From positions 1 through 33,133 of the forward strand of contig CAITUY010000008.1 in the NCBI GenBank assembly GCA_903895695.1: a DNA stretch of 33,133 bases, given 5' to 3'. This DNA is from an uncultured bacterium. Lineage in GTDB: Bacteria; Verrucomicrobiota; Kiritimatiellia; CAIKKV01; CAITUY01. The notes below the pieces were generated by a model. It saw only the letters and a program-made list of their open reading frames with translations. It was not told where the DNA came from and searched no databases. Below are positions 25,816-33,133 of this stretch, in pieces. Every line of letters starts with the position of its first letter. The first letter of the stretch is position 1. The translations under genes and the position numbers were made by a program.

Positions 25816-25842
25816 GTGGCTTGTTTTGAAGCATTTCTTGGT

Positions 25843-25869
25843 GCCCCCCGATGGGCTTGGCAGGGGGGC
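25843..25869 (-). terminator. possible terminator hairpin after the 25897-27915 gene
   Basis: GCCCCCC (25843-25849) pairs with GGGGGGC (25863-25869) around a 13-base loop, 27 bp past the stop of the minus-strand gene. No T-run follows on the minus strand, so a factor-independent terminator is uncertain. Confidence 0.3.
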
Positions 25870-25896
25870 GGGAGGGTCACGCGTTCCTGCGACCGG

Positions 25897-27915
25897 CTAC
25901 GCCGGGATCTGCACGGCAGCGCGACAGAGAAGCTGTTCGGCCAGGTGCATCATGGAATAACGGGCTTCGATCGCGTCCGGCGACTCGCCGAGCGTCCACA
26001 ACCGCCAACAGACTTCCGGGGCGAGGACGAAGAACACCGCGGCTTGACTGACTGGCGCGGCTTCCTGGCCCGGGGCATTGGCGGACGGCGGACGGCACCA
26101 CGTGTTCCAGTGCCGATACCGTTCCGGGTGCTCAGCCGCCCAGCGGGCGGCCATCTCGCGGTAGCGGTCGACCCGGCCATAGCCCCGCTGGAGCCGGCAG
26201 AACTCGGGGAACTGCCCGGCCAGAATGTAAGGATCGGCCGTTCGCGGCGATTCGACGCAGGCGCCCAGATTCAGGAAGATCGTGCGCGTGCCGAACGTCG
26301 GCGTGGCCGGGTCAGCCGAGAATTGATTCTCCGGACGATGAGGCCGGAAGAAATGGATCTCGCGGGCGTAGTCGGCATACCACTCGGCGGCCATCAAGGA
26401 GACCGCAGTCCGCGCGGCCAGGTAGAGGCATAGCTCGCGGGTCTGGCTGTCCTGCTCCGCGCCCGCGAGCGCCGCTTCCGCCAGCAGTCCTTCCAGCCCG
26501 TTATGGATGCCGTCCAGGTTCCACAACACGCCGCGGGCGTCCGTGCAATAGGAGCCAAGTTCCCAGTCCTGCGAGACGACAAAGTAGTTCAGCAGCAGGC
26601 GGCGCTCGGGTTGGCACTCCCGCGCGAGCCGTAGGGCGGCCTCGGCGATCCGGCGATCGGCGCATTGCGTTGCCCGCCACAGTCCGGACAGCTCGAGCCC
26701 GTTGTACCATTCCGAGTCGTAGGCCACATCGCCTGCCGCGAAAAACAGCCGCGCCTCCTTGGCCCATTGCATCTGCTTATGCGGCTCGGCAAGGATTCGC
26801 AGGCTGTTCCGGAAGGCTTCCGGTTGCGGGACCTGCAGCCGGGGCGCCAGTTGCGCCCACCGTTCCGGCGGGCAGATGTCGGCGAGCGGCGCCCACACCC
26901 GTAGCGCCAGCAGTTGGTCCATGGGCGTGCCGGGTTCCCAAGTGTCGTCGCCGCCGAACGCCAGGTCCGCCGGCACCCCGGCCAGGCCGGTTGGCGAAAC
27001 GGGGCGGGTCGCCTGGAGGGGCGCCTGCGCCCAATCCATCCGGATCGTCGCCTCCCAGCAACTTCCGGGCAGCACCCGGTAAGGGCCGAGATGGCCGCGA
27101 ATCAATTGGCGGCCGGCGGGCAAATCGATCAAGTTGTTGTGATCGGCACAGAATGTCCACAGCGCCGGCAGCGGGGCGACCGTGCTCGGGCCCCCGCCGA
27201 CGGAGGTGAATTCCTGCCGCAGGCGGACGGATGGCGGCGAGTCGGTGACTTCGTAAGTCTCTTCACACGCCACGGGCGGCGCCTCCACGACGTGCCGCCA
27301 GAGCGCGCAGTCCTCTGCAGTCAGGGCGGCCTCCGCGCCGTGTCGCAACGGCACCAGCAGTACGCGCACCCGGTCGCCTGCAAAGTCCAAATCCATGTGC
27401 TCGTGCGACACCCAGCACATCCGGACGATCGGCTCGGAGGTGACGAGCAGCGTCGGTACCGTCCAGTTCCGCAGCAGGACCACCTGCCCCGGCGCGTCGT
27501 TGGTCCAGGCGCACCGGAACGGTTTTCCGTCCGGCAGGCTCTGCGCTTCCGGGACGCCATCGTCGATGGCCCATCGGAAATGGAATGTCGTCCCGTGCGG
27601 GATGAACAGCGGACCCGGCAGCGTCGTCTTCAGGTACACATCCAGGCCATCCCCGTCCCACGTGTACCGATACGCGTTACCGGTCCAGTCGTATCCCAGA
27701 TGCGTGCGGACATGGCTGAGCGGCAGCACGGGACCGCCGAGCAGGCGGAGCGCCTCGTTCTCGGTGGCCAGCAGATCGGTGTCCCGCGCCAGGCAGGTGG
27801 CCAGTTGCACGGCGTTGGTGTGGTCGGCCCACGGCCGGTACGCCCCCCAGCGTCCAGCCGTATTCCCGCTGTGGAGACCGAGCTTCGAAGTGGACCGATC
27901 CAGTGGGTCATTCAT
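25897..27915 (-). CDS. uncharacterised 672-residue protein coupled to the heparinase-like gene
   Basis: I do not recognise a named family. There is no signal peptide. The first 330 residues look beta-rich (DVYLKTTLPGPLFIPHGTTFHFRWAI; VRMCWVSHEHMDLDFAGDRVRVLLVP), like the beta-sandwich before many barrel glycosidases. Residues about 390-670 are helical, with repeated aromatic and acidic groups (YDSEWYNGLELSGLWRAT, VLWNLDGIHNGLEGLLAEAAL, YADYAREIHFFRPH), which would suit an (alpha/alpha) barrel. The ATG overlaps the stop of the upstream gene (ATGA), so the two are translated together and probably serve one pathway. An intracellular glycosidase or lyase acting on the oligosaccharides released by the secreted partner is a reasonable guess, no more. 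The next ATG downstream offers no better start. Confidence 0.6.
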   Translation of the reverse strand: MNDPLDRSTSKLGLHSGNTAGRWGAYRPWADHTNAVQLATCLARDTDLLATENEALRLLGGPVLPLSHVRTHLGYDWTGNAYRYTWDGDGLDVYLKTTLPGPLFIPHGTTFHFRWAIDDGVPEAQSLPDGKPFRCAWTNDAPGQVVLLRNWTVPTLLVTSEPIVRMCWVSHEHMDLDFAGDRVRVLLVPLRHGAEAALTAEDCALWRHVVEAPPVACEETYEVTDSPPSVRLRQEFTSVGGGPSTVAPLPALWTFCADHNNLIDLPAGRQLIRGHLGPYRVLPGSCWEATIRMDWAQAPLQATRPVSPTGLAGVPADLAFGGDDTWEPGTPMDQLLALRVWAPLADICPPERWAQLAPRLQVPQPEAFRNSLRILAEPHKQMQWAKEARLFFAAGDVAYDSEWYNGLELSGLWRATQCADRRIAEAALRLARECQPERRLLLNYFVVSQDWELGSYCTDARGVLWNLDGIHNGLEGLLAEAALAGAEQDSQTRELCLYLAARTAVSLMAAEWYADYAREIHFFRPHRPENQFSADPATPTFGTRTIFLNLGACVESPRTADPYILAGQFPEFCRLQRGYGRVDRYREMAARWAAEHPERYRHWNTWCRPPSANAPGQEAAPVSQAAVFFVLAPEVCWRLWTLGESPDAIEARYSMMHLAEQLLCRAAVQIPA

Positions 27916-30900
27916 TTTCGCGGTTCCTTGGCGATCGTTTCGGTCGTCGACTCCGGCCAGGCCTGCCAGTTGCGGAAGATCGGCGGTTGATCCAGTGCTT
28001 TCAGCTCGAAGCGGTGCTCGCCGGGCAGGACCGGCACGATCAGGAGCCCGCCGCGGCCGTTGGGATTGTACGGGTCGCCCGTTGTGGCAATGCTCCTGCG
28101 GGCGAAATCCGTGGACGTGCCCGGGGCATAAGTCTGGCCGTCGATCACCAGCGTGGGCAGGCGGTCCAGCCCGGCCGGCCGTGTGAGGTAGAGGAAGCGC
28201 GCCAGGCCGGCAGCCCGCCCGGTGATCCGGTCGCGGTCGAAGGTGACCGTGTACGGCCCCTCACCGCCCCAGGCCGCCATCTCGTTGCAGCCGATCCGTT
28301 CGCCGTCGAGCAGCGTGAGCTGCACCTGACCCTGCGCCTCATCCACCACGATACCGCCCTTGCGTCCGCGGAACGCGACGCCGTCGCGGTCGAAGTTCGT
28401 TACCGTGGCGAAGTCGAACTCCCAGCCATGACCGCCGGCGAAGTCCCAGCGCGTAACGCCCTGCTGCACGGACGCGGACGTTGCGCCCGGGCGATCCACC
28501 GCGAAGCGAATGCCGTGGGCAGGGACCGGCTCCACAAGCGTCACCTTGGCCAGTTTCGCCCGCGGGATGATCCGGGTGGCCGGCACGTCGCTCTTGAGCG
28601 TGGTCCCCTGGTAGCTGACTTCGCCCGGCCCCTCCCCGATCACTAGGTGGACCTCGTCAGGATAGAGACGCACCGCGCCGGCGCGGCCGCGAAAGGTGAT
28701 TTCGCCGTCGCCATACTCCATCGGCTCGGCGGCCAGGAAGGCGATGTCGACGCCCTCGCCCGTCACGATCTTCGCGACCCCGGGCGCCAGCAGCTTGTAC
28801 TCCGGCGGCGCCTCGTCCACGCTCTGCGGATATAGCGCGAGCAGGATGTCCTGCCCGGCGGGGATGGGCCCGGCCGCGGTGATGGTCATCGTCTGCTGGA
28901 CAGCTCCCGTGAGGGTGTTGCCGGCCAACTTCCAGAGCGCGGCGGCGCGGTTGTAGAGCGGCCCGGACTGCGTTGCCTGGCGGGACTCGGTGGTGATGGC
29001 TGCCGGGGCCAGGAAGCGCACGTCGAGTTTCGGCCCCCACGGGCTGTTGTAGGTCAACCCGGTATCGCGGCTGGTCACGTTCGTCGTTGGGCCGTCGGTC
29101 CGCAGATACCACCACTTCGGCTCAAGCGTGCCGTTGTCCAGCGCGGCAAAACTGTCGCGCAACAGGAAGTAGTTGGGCCCGGCCGCGGCCTTGCCCTTCA
29201 GGAAGAGGAGCTGCCGCGTCCAGCGCTGCGGACCGTAGTCACCCAGGCCGCGCAGGTAGTCCGCCGATTCACCGGATGCGAAGCGGTGCACCTGCGAGAT
29301 CGGGCCGCCGCCCGGCCAGCCGCCGTTGTTGTCCCGGCTGCCGAAGCGCACGCGGTTGTGCCAGCCGAACTCCTCGTACAGTTTCTTGAATGGCTCGTTG
29401 AAGATCGCGTACTGGAAGAGGCTGAGCGAGGTGAGCGGCGCGCCCTTGGAATAGAGCAGGAAATCCCCCTGGTTGGCGTCGCAGTGGCTGACCATGTACC
29501 CCTGCCGGTAGGCGAGAAAAGTCTCGTTCGTGTCGCCGATGTGGGCGCGCATCGTGGCGCCGAAGCCGGGGATCCAGCGGCTGGCCAGCCGGTTCGTGGG
29601 CGCCTCGTAGATCTCCTTGAGCAAGTCGGCATAGATGATCGTGCGCGGGCTGAAGCCGGCGTCGTGGTGATCCTCCTGCGGCCGGCCGAGTTGATCCCAC
29701 GCCCAGACCATCGCTTTCGCCAGGTCGGGGTCGCGCTTGCGCATGAAGGCCGAGACCGGCAGCCACTGGGTGGGGATCATCCAGTAGCCCTCATGCCCCC
29801 ATGCCGGGTAGGCGCGCGCCTGGAAACGTGGATCGCGCGGGGCGATCAAGCTGAGCGGGAAGCAGCCGACCTGGGCCGCCAGCGCCGCCGTCCGGTCGTC
29901 CAGCATCCCCTGCCCGTCCAGCACCATCGCGGCCTGCATCGTGTGGCTGGCCCCCGCCATGTAGTAGGTCAGCGATTCGCTCCAGCCGCCGCCGGGGGCG
30001 GTGTTCCGCGCCAGGATGTAGCGCAGGTAGGCCTGCGACACTGACAGCCAGCTTTTCGCTTCCGGATGATCCGGAATGAGCGCCGCGGCGAAGGTCAGGC
30101 CAAAGAACCGGTTCATGGGCATGTTGGGGTTGCCCAGGTGCACCATCGCGCCGCGCGGGTTGAAATCGGGCTCGGCCAGCGCATAGCAGCAGGCCGCAAT
30201 CCAGGCGCGCAGCCTGGCGCGCTGTCCGGCGTCGATCTGCTTGCTGGCCAGCAGTTCATCGGCCACGTTGGCCCAGCCGGCCTTCTGCGAGTGGCGGAAG
30301 CCGGCCACCCAGCCGGTGGCGCCCAGGTTGTCGGCGTCACGCCCCAGGCACCGCAAGGCATGGCCGCGCGGGCTGCTCCAGTAGCTGTCGGACGCCAGGG
30401 TCGTGTAGAACGACTGGGCGCGGGCCTTGTCGTCGTTGAAATAGAGCAATTGCTTCAGCCCCTCGGCCATCGGGTGCGCGTCGAGGTTGGTCTTCACTTC
30501 CTCCACGCGGGCGCGGCTCGTCGACAGCCGCGGGTAGGTCGTCGCGGGATCCTCGGGCCAGTCCAGGACCCAGTCCTTGTAGTCGTCCAGGTTCACGTAG
30601 CCATCGTAGCGGCGGAAGGCGAGCAACGCGTCGTGGTACTGCATCGGCCCGGCGAAGAGCGCCCATTGCCGGCGAATGAACGTGTAGGGCAAGGCGGGAT
30701 CGAACTCGCCGGTGTGCAGCAGAGTGTTGGGATGCGGCGACACGCTAAGCGGCCACGCCATTGCCACGTGCCCGCCGGCGTAGTCGACCAGGTCGCCGTT
30801 AGACGATTCGGGGATCCCGCGCCAGTTGCCGGCGTGCATCGGCACCACCCCGACGAAGGGGATGGTCTCCTTGGGCTGCGCCGCGCCGCCGCCCAGGCCC

Positions 30901-31973
30901 AGGCGTTTGCCCTCGGCCAGCGCCGCGTAGTAGACGATCGGGGCGTAGGGATACCACGCCGCCAGCGACATCAGCGTCTGGTTCGTGCGCGACGCGGCGA
31001 ACGTCATGCTGCCCAGGTGGCGCCGAGTCGCGGGCAACGATGTAAAGCCACTCTTCTCGGCCGCCTTCTCGAAGGCGTCGTCGGACTTGAAGAACCGGCC
31101 CTCCGGGGTCGACCACCACGCGACGTCGGGCTTGAAGCGATCGCCGGCATCGGTGAGCGGGAACACCACCTGCCAGTCGCGCTCCTTGCGGATCGTCCGC
31201 AGATCCATCTGCTCGTCGAGGCGCACGGCGGCCTCGTCCGCCAGCACGCGGGCAATGAGGGTGTAGTGCCCGCCATTGTCGAAGTTATAGCGCACCTGCG
31301 CCTCAGCAAAGAGCGGCCCGATGGCCGTGATGGCGCTCGTGAAGCCGGTCACCTTGGGCGCGCCGGCAGGGTCGTCGGCGCGGAAATAGGCCGGCCCGGT
31401 CCAGGTGCCGTCGAGCAGGCGCACGCCCCGCACCGGCCCCGGCACAGCAGCGTCGCGGCCATTGCCGGTATCGTTCGCCTCCAGCGGACGCGGCGTGCGG
31501 AAGGTCTGCGTGCCGTCGGGCAGGCGGATGGCGATGCGCCCGTTTTCGAGAAGGATGCCGTCCCGGTGGCGGCTGGCGTGCACCGTGGTCGGGGCCTTCG
31601 GCGCACCGGGCAACAGTGTGAAGAGGTAGTTGCCATCCTTGGGAAGTGTGGCGAAGAATGAGATCCAAGCCGAGACGATGGTGCCATCCTTGGCGGCGAC
31701 CACCTGCGAAAGCTGGTACGGCACTTCGCCGCCTGCCGCGTCCACGAGCCTGACCTGGTCGGCACGGAATGGGGCCTTCAGGCCTATCGAGCCCTGGGTG
31801 TCCGCGCCCCCGATCCGGTAGGTCACCAGCGTGCGCGGCCAGGCGACGCCAAGCCGCTCGGTCGCGGTGAAAGTGGCCAGCGGCTCAGTCGCGCTCACGC
31901 TGCAGGCGATCCCCAGCAAGGCCGTGACGAGGGCGGCAATTCGACAAGATAGGACGTGGTGCGGGATCTGCAT
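27912..31973 (-). CDS. large secreted heparinase II/III-like protein (putative polysaccharide lyase)
   Basis: The frame extends to 32228 but the start is placed at 31973, where AGGA sits 6 nt before the ATG and the product begins MQIPHHVLSCRIAALVTALLG...SVSA, a signal peptide. The 1353-residue protein has an N-terminal beta region (about 30-330), a helical region (about 450-780, with WIAACCYALAEPDFNPRGAM and GGGWSESLTYYMAGASHTMQ) and a beta C-terminal half. At 829-838 SHCDANQGDF, followed by LLYSKGAPLTSLS, resembles the heparinase II/III motif (SH.HxDxGsF.LYA.G.PL); the usual His-x-Asp pattern is altered to His-Cys-Asp. Family members cleave uronic-acid polysaccharides by beta-elimination. 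The length is about twice that of a simple heparinase-like lyase. It heads a coupled pair with the 25897-27915 gene; its upstream DNA is rich in palindromes. Confidence 0.6.
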   Translation of the reverse strand: MQIPHHVLSCRIAALVTALLGIACSVSATEPLATFTATERLGVAWPRTLVTYRIGGADTQGSIGLKAPFRADQVRLVDAAGGEVPYQLSQVVAAKDGTIVSAWISFFATLPKDGNYLFTLLPGAPKAPTTVHASRHRDGILLENGRIAIRLPDGTQTFRTPRPLEANDTGNGRDAAVPGPVRGVRLLDGTWTGPAYFRADDPAGAPKVTGFTSAITAIGPLFAEAQVRYNFDNGGHYTLIARVLADEAAVRLDEQMDLRTIRKERDWQVVFPLTDAGDRFKPDVAWWSTPEGRFFKSDDAFEKAAEKSGFTSLPATRRHLGSMTFAASRTNQTLMSLAAWYPYAPIVYYAALAEGKRLGLGGGAAQPKETIPFVGVVPMHAGNWRGIPESSNGDLVDYAGGHVAMAWPLSVSPHPNTLLHTGEFDPALPYTFIRRQWALFAGPMQYHDALLAFRRYDGYVNLDDYKDWVLDWPEDPATTYPRLSTSRARVEEVKTNLDAHPMAEGLKQLLYFNDDKARAQSFYTTLASDSYWSSPRGHALRCLGRDADNLGATGWVAGFRHSQKAGWANVADELLASKQIDAGQRARLRAWIAACCYALAEPDFNPRGAMVHLGNPNMPMNRFFGLTFAAALIPDHPEAKSWLSVSQAYLRYILARNTAPGGGWSESLTYYMAGASHTMQAAMVLDGQGMLDDRTAALAAQVGCFPLSLIAPRDPRFQARAYPAWGHEGYWMIPTQWLPVSAFMRKRDPDLAKAMVWAWDQLGRPQEDHHDAGFSPRTIIYADLLKEIYEAPTNRLASRWIPGFGATMRAHIGDTNETFLAYRQGYMVSHCDANQGDFLLYSKGAPLTSLSLFQYAIFNEPFKKLYEEFGWHNRVRFGSRDNNGGWPGGGPISQVHRFASGESADYLRGLGDYGPQRWTRQLLFLKGKAAAGPNYFLLRDSFAALDNGTLEPKWWYLRTDGPTTNVTSRDTGLTYNSPWGPKLDVRFLAPAAITTESRQATQSGPLYNRAAALWKLAGNTLTGAVQQTMTITAAGPIPAGQDILLALYPQSVDEAPPEYKLLAPGVAKIVTGEGVDIAFLAAEPMEYGDGEITFRGRAGAVRLYPDEVHLVIGEGPGEVSYQGTTLKSDVPATRIIPRAKLAKVTLVEPVPAHGIRFAVDRPGATSASVQQGVTRWDFAGGHGWEFDFATVTNFDRDGVAFRGRKGGIVVDEAQGQVQLTLLDGERIGCNEMAAWGGEGPYTVTFDRDRITGRAAGLARFLYLTRPAGLDRLPTLVIDGQTYAPGTSTDFARRSIATTGDPYNPNGRGGLLIVPVLPGEHRFELKALDQPPIFRNWQAWPESTTETIAKEPRK

Positions 31974-32020
31974 CGGGTTCCTCCGCTCTTCGTTTGGTTC
32001 ATGCTCCGGCCAGTGCTCTC

Positions 32021-32037
32021 TGACCCTCTCAGGGTCA
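32021..32037. other. perfect 7-bp hairpin in the leader
   Basis: TGACCCT and AGGGTCA enclose the triloop CTC, 47 bp upstream of the start codon at 31973. It may fold in the mRNA leader. Confidence 0.35.
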
Positions 32038-32121
32038 TCCTTTTCCAAGTTTGTCGCAACCTTTTCCTCCTCGCTTCCTCCGCTTGCCGACGATGAGCGC
32101 AGCAACCGGTCAGATGAAGAT

Positions 32122-32139
32122 GGCGGCCTTCTGGCCGCC
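32122..32139. other. perfect hairpin next to the 22-bp palindrome
   Basis: GGCGGCC and GGCCGCC enclose the loop TTCT, directly adjoining the palindrome at 32140-32161. Confidence 0.4.
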
Positions 32140-32161
32140 AAAGTCCAATCGATTGGACTTT
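32140..32161. promoter_or_regulatory. perfect 22-bp palindrome with LacI-type centre
   Basis: The left half AAAGTCCAATC is followed exactly by its reverse complement. The central AATCGATT fits the AANCGNTT core common to LacI/GalR operators, regulators that often control sugar-degradation operons. It lies about 167 bp upstream of the heparinase-like start. No LacI gene is in the window. Confidence 0.5.
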
Positions 32162-32183
32162 GGCGCAACTCGTTCTGTAGCAT

Positions 32184-32197
32184 CAGGTTAATACCTG
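32184..32197. promoter_or_regulatory. inverted repeat CAGGT-N4-ACCTG
   Basis: Five-base perfect arms surround TAAT, 22 bp beyond the large palindrome. Together they may form a regulatory region; alone this site could be chance. Confidence 0.3.
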
Positions 32198-32308
32198 CAT
32201 AAAAGTGCGCCAAAACCGGCCCGTGCACGCGAGGCGTTCACCACAAAGGTAGGATGAGCACGAAGGGGCAACCTGCCCAGGCGCAGCAATGGTCCTACCG
32301 GGGCGCCT

Positions 32309-32842
32309 CTACCCCGCGCGCCGCATCGCATCGAGCGGACTCACCGCCGGCGCGCGCATGTTCTTGACCACGTGAGTGTAGATCATCGTCGTTTCCACGT
32401 TCGCTTGGCCGAGGTAATCCTGAATCCAGTCCAGATACGTCTTCTCGGTACTGTACGCGTAGTGCTTTACCCGCAGCCGCGTCCGCAGGGCCTCAATGAC
32501 GCCATTTCGCCCAAAGGAACCATCCGGATTCGCCGTAACCTTGGACACGGTCGGCGCGGACCAGGCCGTATCGCCCTTGAAGTTGACGAAATAGAGTCGC
32601 AATGCCCGTTCGGCCTGGGTGATTTGCCAGTCCTGGTAACTGCCTGCGGCCTCGAGGTCGCGAATGAACCCTGCCACGCGTTCGTCCAGTGGCGGCACTG
32701 GCACGGTGACGCCGCGCGCGAGGAATTTCCGAACCCAGGAAACGTAGTACGGCGCGTTCTTTTCCGGAACGAGGCGTTGTTTGAGCAGGTACTCGGCAAA
32801 CCGACCAAGTTGCAACTCGTTATTGTACAATAACGTATCCAT
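32309..32842 (-). pseudogene. long-type integron integrase (tyrosine recombinase) with its core deleted
   Basis: The 177 residues join the two ends of a long integron integrase. Residues 1-110 are the extra N-terminal region of this group (RFAEYLLKQRLVPEKNAPYYVSWVRKFL; QAERALRLYFVNF), and RTRLRVKHYAYSTEKTYLDWI is the start of its core-binding domain. The frame then jumps to QDYLGQANVETTMIYTHVVKNM and APAVSPLDAM, the C-terminal end with the catalytic Tyr in MIYTH. About 250 residues, including the catalytic Arg, Lys, His and second Arg, are missing, and the usual LGH is LGQ. The deletion is in frame, leaving an open but surely inactive protein. GAGGG lies 4 nt upstream of the ATG. It marks an old integron or transfer event at the window edge. 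attC sites are not evident in the 290 bp beyond. Confidence 0.75.
32808..32835. promoter_or_regulatory. two adjacent perfect palindromes at the integrase start
   Basis: AGTTGCAACT (32808-32817) is followed at once by an 18-bp perfect palindrome, CGTTATTGT with its reverse complement (32818-32835). They cover codons 3-12 or so of the integrase remnant. A repressor site for the recombinase gene is possible. Confidence 0.4.
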
Positions 32843-32867
32843 ACCGCCGCCCTCAATACCAGGCTAT

Positions 32868-32879
32868 GTAAGCGCTTAC
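32868..32879. promoter_or_regulatory. palindrome GTAAGCGCTTAC upstream of the integrase remnant
   Basis: The site, preceded by T, fits the LacI/GalR-type pattern TGTAANCGNTTAC. It is 26 bp upstream of the integrase start. It shares the AANCGNTT core with the palindrome at 32140-32161. The stretch 32843-33037 holds no gene that I can see. Confidence 0.4.
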
Positions 32880-33037
32880 CTATCGGGGGATTACCGGCCA
32901 AAGGTTATCCGTTCGGCCCCTGTTTTGGGCTCAGGCACCCACTCGGGCGCCTTGATATGTAAACGATGGTTCATCACCTGATATTGCCCCCCAATGTAAT
33001 CTTTTTTAACCCATTCTGTTTAGCAATTAATCTCACA

Positions 33038-33133
33038 TCACTGACGCCAGGACCGCACCTGACTGCGGGCCTCAACGGCAGCGCGATAGCGGGCAACGAC
33101 TTGCGCCAAACCGAGAAGGCGCGCGCTCCCAAA
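33038..33133 (-). CDS. C-terminal end of an unidentified protein, cut by the window edge
   Basis: Reading the minus strand from the edge gives 31 residues, FGSARLLGLAQVV then ARYRAAVEARSQVRSWRQ, ending at a TGA (33040-33038). The helical, Ala/Arg-rich composition and clean stop suggest the end of a real gene, but the piece is too short to identify. Confidence 0.4.
   Translation of the reverse strand, partial: FGSARLLGLAQVVARYRAAVEARSQVRSWRQ

Larger units (their letters stand above)
25571..25896. other. 326-bp intergenic region between two minus-strand genes
   Basis: This spacer has two parts: a GC-rich part up to about 25750, holding the possible remnant frame, and a clearly more AT-rich part from 25750 to 25842, holding a candidate promoter for the giant protein gene. 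A GC-rich hairpin lies at 25843-25869. The abrupt composition change suggests a junction near 25750. No other gene is seen. Confidence 0.4.
31974..32308. other. 335-bp intergenic region upstream of the heparinase-like operon
   Basis: This stretch separates the integrase remnant from the heparinase-like gene. It holds four dyads (32021-32037, 32122-32139, 32140-32161, 32184-32197) and no convincing gene. The open frame from 32228 into the heparinase-like gene lacks protein character and is replaced by a better start at 31973. It most probably contains the promoter and leader of the operon, although I could not settle on -35 and -10 boxes. Confidence 0.45.

Noticed and set aside
30066..31661. 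531-codon plus-strand frame opposite the heparinase-like gene
   Set aside because: The minus strand has a signal peptide, good ribosome site and family motif; the plus frame has none.
32843..33133. attI/attC sites of an integron cassette array
   Set aside because: I could not find paired RYYYAAC/GTTRRRY boxes with the spacing of attC sites in the 290 bp beyond the integrase remnant.
1..33133. tRNA or rRNA genes
   Set aside because: I saw no sequence resembling tRNA arms with CCA-end context or conserved rRNA segments in the non-coding stretches, which are all short.

Overview
This is a high-GC bacterial window dominated by genes for breaking down complex, probably fucosylated, polysaccharides. 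GH95 and GH29 fucosidases, a GH20 hexosaminidase-like enzyme, tandem SGNH hydrolases, a heparinase II/III-like protein and a very large G/S/T-rich repetitive secreted protein occur together. That mix suggests the PVC superphylum (Kiritimatiellota, Verrucomicrobiota, Lentisphaerota or Planctomycetota). The assignment is inferred from gene content; no rRNA or marker gene is present.

Layout. 1-407: a truncated GH43-like gene fragment (minus) diverges from the GH95 gene; between them lie a promoter-like sequence and a dyad overlapping its -10. 408-7462: a tightly coupled plus-strand operon of GH95, the stub of a second GH95, an intact secreted SGNH hydrolase, a paralogue of it that has lost its catalytic residues, and an uncharacterised glycoside-hydrolase-like protein. 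Every junction overlaps (TAATG or ATGA). 7657-11386: a GH29 fucosidase with a PA14-like tail and a GH20-like enzyme, separated by hairpin-forming repeats.

11394-16506: a minus-strand two-gene island unlike its surroundings. It holds a 1463-residue protein, made of a winged helix, a possible PD-(D/E)XK-like nuclease region, a degenerate ATPase-like region and a long helical tail, followed 27 bp later by a minimal nucleotidyltransferase. It looks like a toxin-antitoxin or anti-phage type cassette and is the best candidate for an undescribed system here.

16658-18206: a PHP-domain phosphoesterase and a HAD phosphatase that apparently uses a non-standard start codon. 18213-25552: one huge secreted protein gene (minus), built from two copies of a three-module block around an Ig/Calx-beta-like middle. 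It is broken by an apparent 4-bp contraction near its 5' end. 25897-31973: a translationally coupled minus-strand pair, the heparinase II/III-like protein and an uncharacterised 672-residue protein. Its upstream region has several strong palindromes, including a perfect 22-bp one with a LacI-type centre. 32309-32842: a long-type integron integrase with its catalytic core deleted, beside more palindromes. 33038-33133: the end of another minus-strand gene.

Functionally the enzymes would remove fucose (GH95, GH29), hexosamine (GH20), acyl groups (SGNH) and uronate-type linkages (heparinase-like) from a host or algal glycan. Phosphatase-type genes may belong to downstream metabolism. Gene stubs, an inactivated integrase and repeated low-complexity spacers show a region that has been rearranged often.
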